Source of the DNA: DATMNR01 sp963702765
GTDB lineage: Bacteria; Chloroflexota; Ktedonobacteria; Ktedonobacterales; Ktedonobacteraceae
DNA: 64,000 nt
Assembly: GCA_963702765.1 (NCBI GenBank)
Contig: CAVPEB010000071.1
Span: forward strand, 5,183 to 69,182
Reading direction: 5' to 3'
How positions within the stretch are numbered: position 1 is the first letter of the stretch; each line of letters begins with the position of its first letter. The notes beneath the pieces are model-generated. The model made no database searches and had not been told where the DNA came from. It saw only the letters and a program-made list of their open reading frames with translations. Made by a program: the position numbers and the translations under genes. Shown here in pieces: positions 62,598 through 64,000 of this stretch.

Positions 62598-64000
62598 ATG
62601 ACTTCACGTATATCATACGAAGATGAGGGACCCCTCTCTCCTGACTTAGACCTCAACCAAATTTTTATTGGACGTGACCAGCAATTAGACCTCTTCGACC
62701 TCTACCTCAATCGTTGGAAGAGGCTCATGCCTGCGACTCGAGTTTCTGACACCTCTTTAACTATTGCTCCAAACCCCAACAACAAAATTCAGGGTCTTGT
62801 TGTGCTTCTTTACGGACGTGGAGGTTTTGGCAAAAGCACTCTACTCAAGCGTTTCCACGAGATGCCATTTGAACAAGACTGGCATCCTAAAGTGAGTAAG
62901 ATTGTCGATTGGGAATTTGCCGTTGAGGGCAAGCGTGCCATTTTTAATCCTGCACCGAATCAGCAGATAGACGCTTCTGAATACTACAAACTGTTATGCG
63001 ATCAGTTGGCTTATGCACTTGGTAAAAGGACAGACGAGTTCAGAGAGTACCAGAAAACAGTCGAGGCTGTGCGAAACGCTGGAAAAGAGGCCAGGAATGT
63101 GCTGGACACCTTGCAGAAAGATGATCGTTACGCATGGCTACGTAAAATCGCAAGTACCGAGGTAGTAGCGATACTACGTACCGTTATACCTGGTGCTAAC
63201 ATGGTTCCGGGTATTGATAATATTTCAGAGATCGCCAAAGATGGGCTTGATCAAGCCATCAAGATTGGATCAGATGAAGCGAAACAACTTTACACAAAAT
63301 TAAGTGACAGGCTAAAGGATAAACTTGGTGATTATCTTGAACCAACGCTCAAACTGGGGCTTAGCCTGGGTCGCGACCTGGAAAATTTTGCCAGGAATTT
63401 ACCTTTACTCATTTTTTTCGATACGTATGAAGAGATCGATGAAGGTGACACATTACTCAGATTGGTCATGGCAGCGGCAGGTGTGCGAGTAGGCTGGGTA
63501 TTAGCAGGTCGAGACAACCTCTGGGCTGGTTTAGAGCAGCGCAAGCGCAGCCCCGGTATGGAATACGGATACAAAGACATGGTGCCAGCAGACCGCGGGC
63601 TTGCGGTTGACTTCAATGTTGGCGGGGTGGGCGCTTTTACCATTACTGATATTGTGGAATACTTCTCACAAGTTTCTGAGCGAAGGGCAAGCCAACCTTT
63701 AGTATTACCATTAACAGAAGAGGAAGCATCAAGTATTCTGGAAGTGACTCAAGGAGTGCCACTGGCAATCAAAATTGCAGCACGCCTGTACCTGGAAACA
63801 TCCGATTTGAAGATCATTACGGAAAAACCCGATGGCATGCATGAGATTGTTGATGTAATGGCACGGCGTTACTTACTCCACACACGAGCAGAGCCTGGAG
63901 AACTCGCCCGTCTCTACGGACTGGCAATGCTCAGACGTACAGAAGAGCCTGCTGCCATGATCGCTGCTTTACATCTTTCACCTGAACAGGCAAAGACCGG
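62598..64000 (+). CDS. STAND-type NTPase, N-terminal part (runs off window)
   Basis: 467 codons without a stop. IFIGRDQQLDLFDLYLNRW (an entry motif of ORC/STAND ATPases) is followed by Walker A GRGGFGKST (residues 73-81), a helical insert, Walker B LLIFFDTYEEID (about 267-278), a sensor AGRDNLW, and a winged-helix-like part LTEEEASSILEVTQGVPLAIKIAARLYLE typical of AP-ATPases. STAND proteins act as switches in signalling and phage defence; the effector and repeat domains would lie beyond the window. ATG 62598; the nearest Shine-Dalgarno-like site is GAGG at 62584. Confidence 0.85.
   Translation, partial: MTSRISYEDEGPLSPDLDLNQIFIGRDQQLDLFDLYLNRWKRLMPATRVSDTSLTIAPNPNNKIQGLVVLLYGRGGFGKSTLLKRFHEMPFEQDWHPKVSKIVDWEFAVEGKRAIFNPAPNQQIDASEYYKLLCDQLAYALGKRTDEFREYQKTVEAVRNAGKEARNVLDTLQKDDRYAWLRKIASTEVVAILRTVIPGANMVPGIDNISEIAKDGLDQAIKIGSDEAKQLYTKLSDRLKDKLGDYLEPTLKLGLSLGRDLENFARNLPLLIFFDTYEEIDEGDTLLRLVMAAAGVRVGWVLAGRDNLWAGLEQRKRSPGMEYGYKDMVPADRGLAVDFNVGGVGAFTITDIVEYFSQVSERRASQPLVLPLTEEEASSILEVTQGVPLAIKIAARLYLETSDLKIITEKPDGMHEIVDVMARRYLLHTRAEPGELARLYGLAMLRRTEEPAAMIAALHLSPEQAKT

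Noticed and set aside
1..64000. CRISPR arrays, tRNA or rRNA genes
   Set aside because: Looked for regular 25-40 base repeats with spacers, tRNA-like TTCRANYC/CCA patterns and conserved rRNA blocks; none seen by eye. A tool scan could still find a tRNA.

Overview
The window looks like a piece of a large, repeat-rich Ktedonobacteria-type chromosome (Chloroflexota; Ktedonobacter-like). This is an inference. It rests on an ISKra4-family element, a family named after Ktedonobacter racemifer, on an IsrB/HEARO element, and on an unusual density of insertion sequences and decayed genes. Pentapeptide-repeat membrane proteins, a eukaryotic-like Ser/Thr kinase and a STAND NTPase fit as well. I saw no rRNA, tRNA or CRISPR array.

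Layout. 0-5 kb: kinase N-terminus, SUI1-type factor, a umuD with an SOS box, an hsdR scar and a pentapeptide protein. 5-12 kb: an IS110 element, a second pentapeptide protein, a flavin monooxygenase, a wrecked IS1182 transposase and a parA scar. 12-19.5 kb: SDR enzyme, cNMP-binding patatin, an IsrB gene with a structured HEARO/omega RNA leader, translin-like protein and menA. 19.5-23.8 kb: two fluoride-riboswitch-like leaders, one before a GalT-like gene and one before a DUF6062-like gene, with decayed DinB and HAD genes between. 23.8-32.5 kb: an ISKra4 element with a 9-bp target duplication, small proteins, hsp20, a frameshifted lon and an IS982 element placed 8 bp after lon.

32.6-43.7 kb is a gene graveyard. 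ABC transporter genes, TetR regulators, a CLC-CBS-TrkA_C channel, a deazaflavin enzyme, a haloalkane dehalogenase and an antiporter are almost all frameshifted or truncated. 43.7-53.7 kb (minus strand) is a tightly overlapping, apparently complete System I cytochrome c maturation operon. It includes a 52-residue CcmD, a CcmE with Cys in place of the usual heme-binding His, a TlpA/CcmG thioredoxin, and a membrane-tethered response regulator at the upstream end.

54-64 kb: a secreted protein, a glycolipid-binding-domain protein, and a large N6-adenine methyltransferase whose 5' end was cut off by an IS605/TnpB element. Then come an IS4-type insertion with perfect terminal repeats and a 7-bp target duplication, and the start of a STAND NTPase. 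Three families of RNA-guided mobile-element proteins (IS110 recombinase, IsrB, TnpB) occur within about 55 kb. Short GC-rich palindromic repeats are scattered through the window, several of them inside or at the ends of coding regions.
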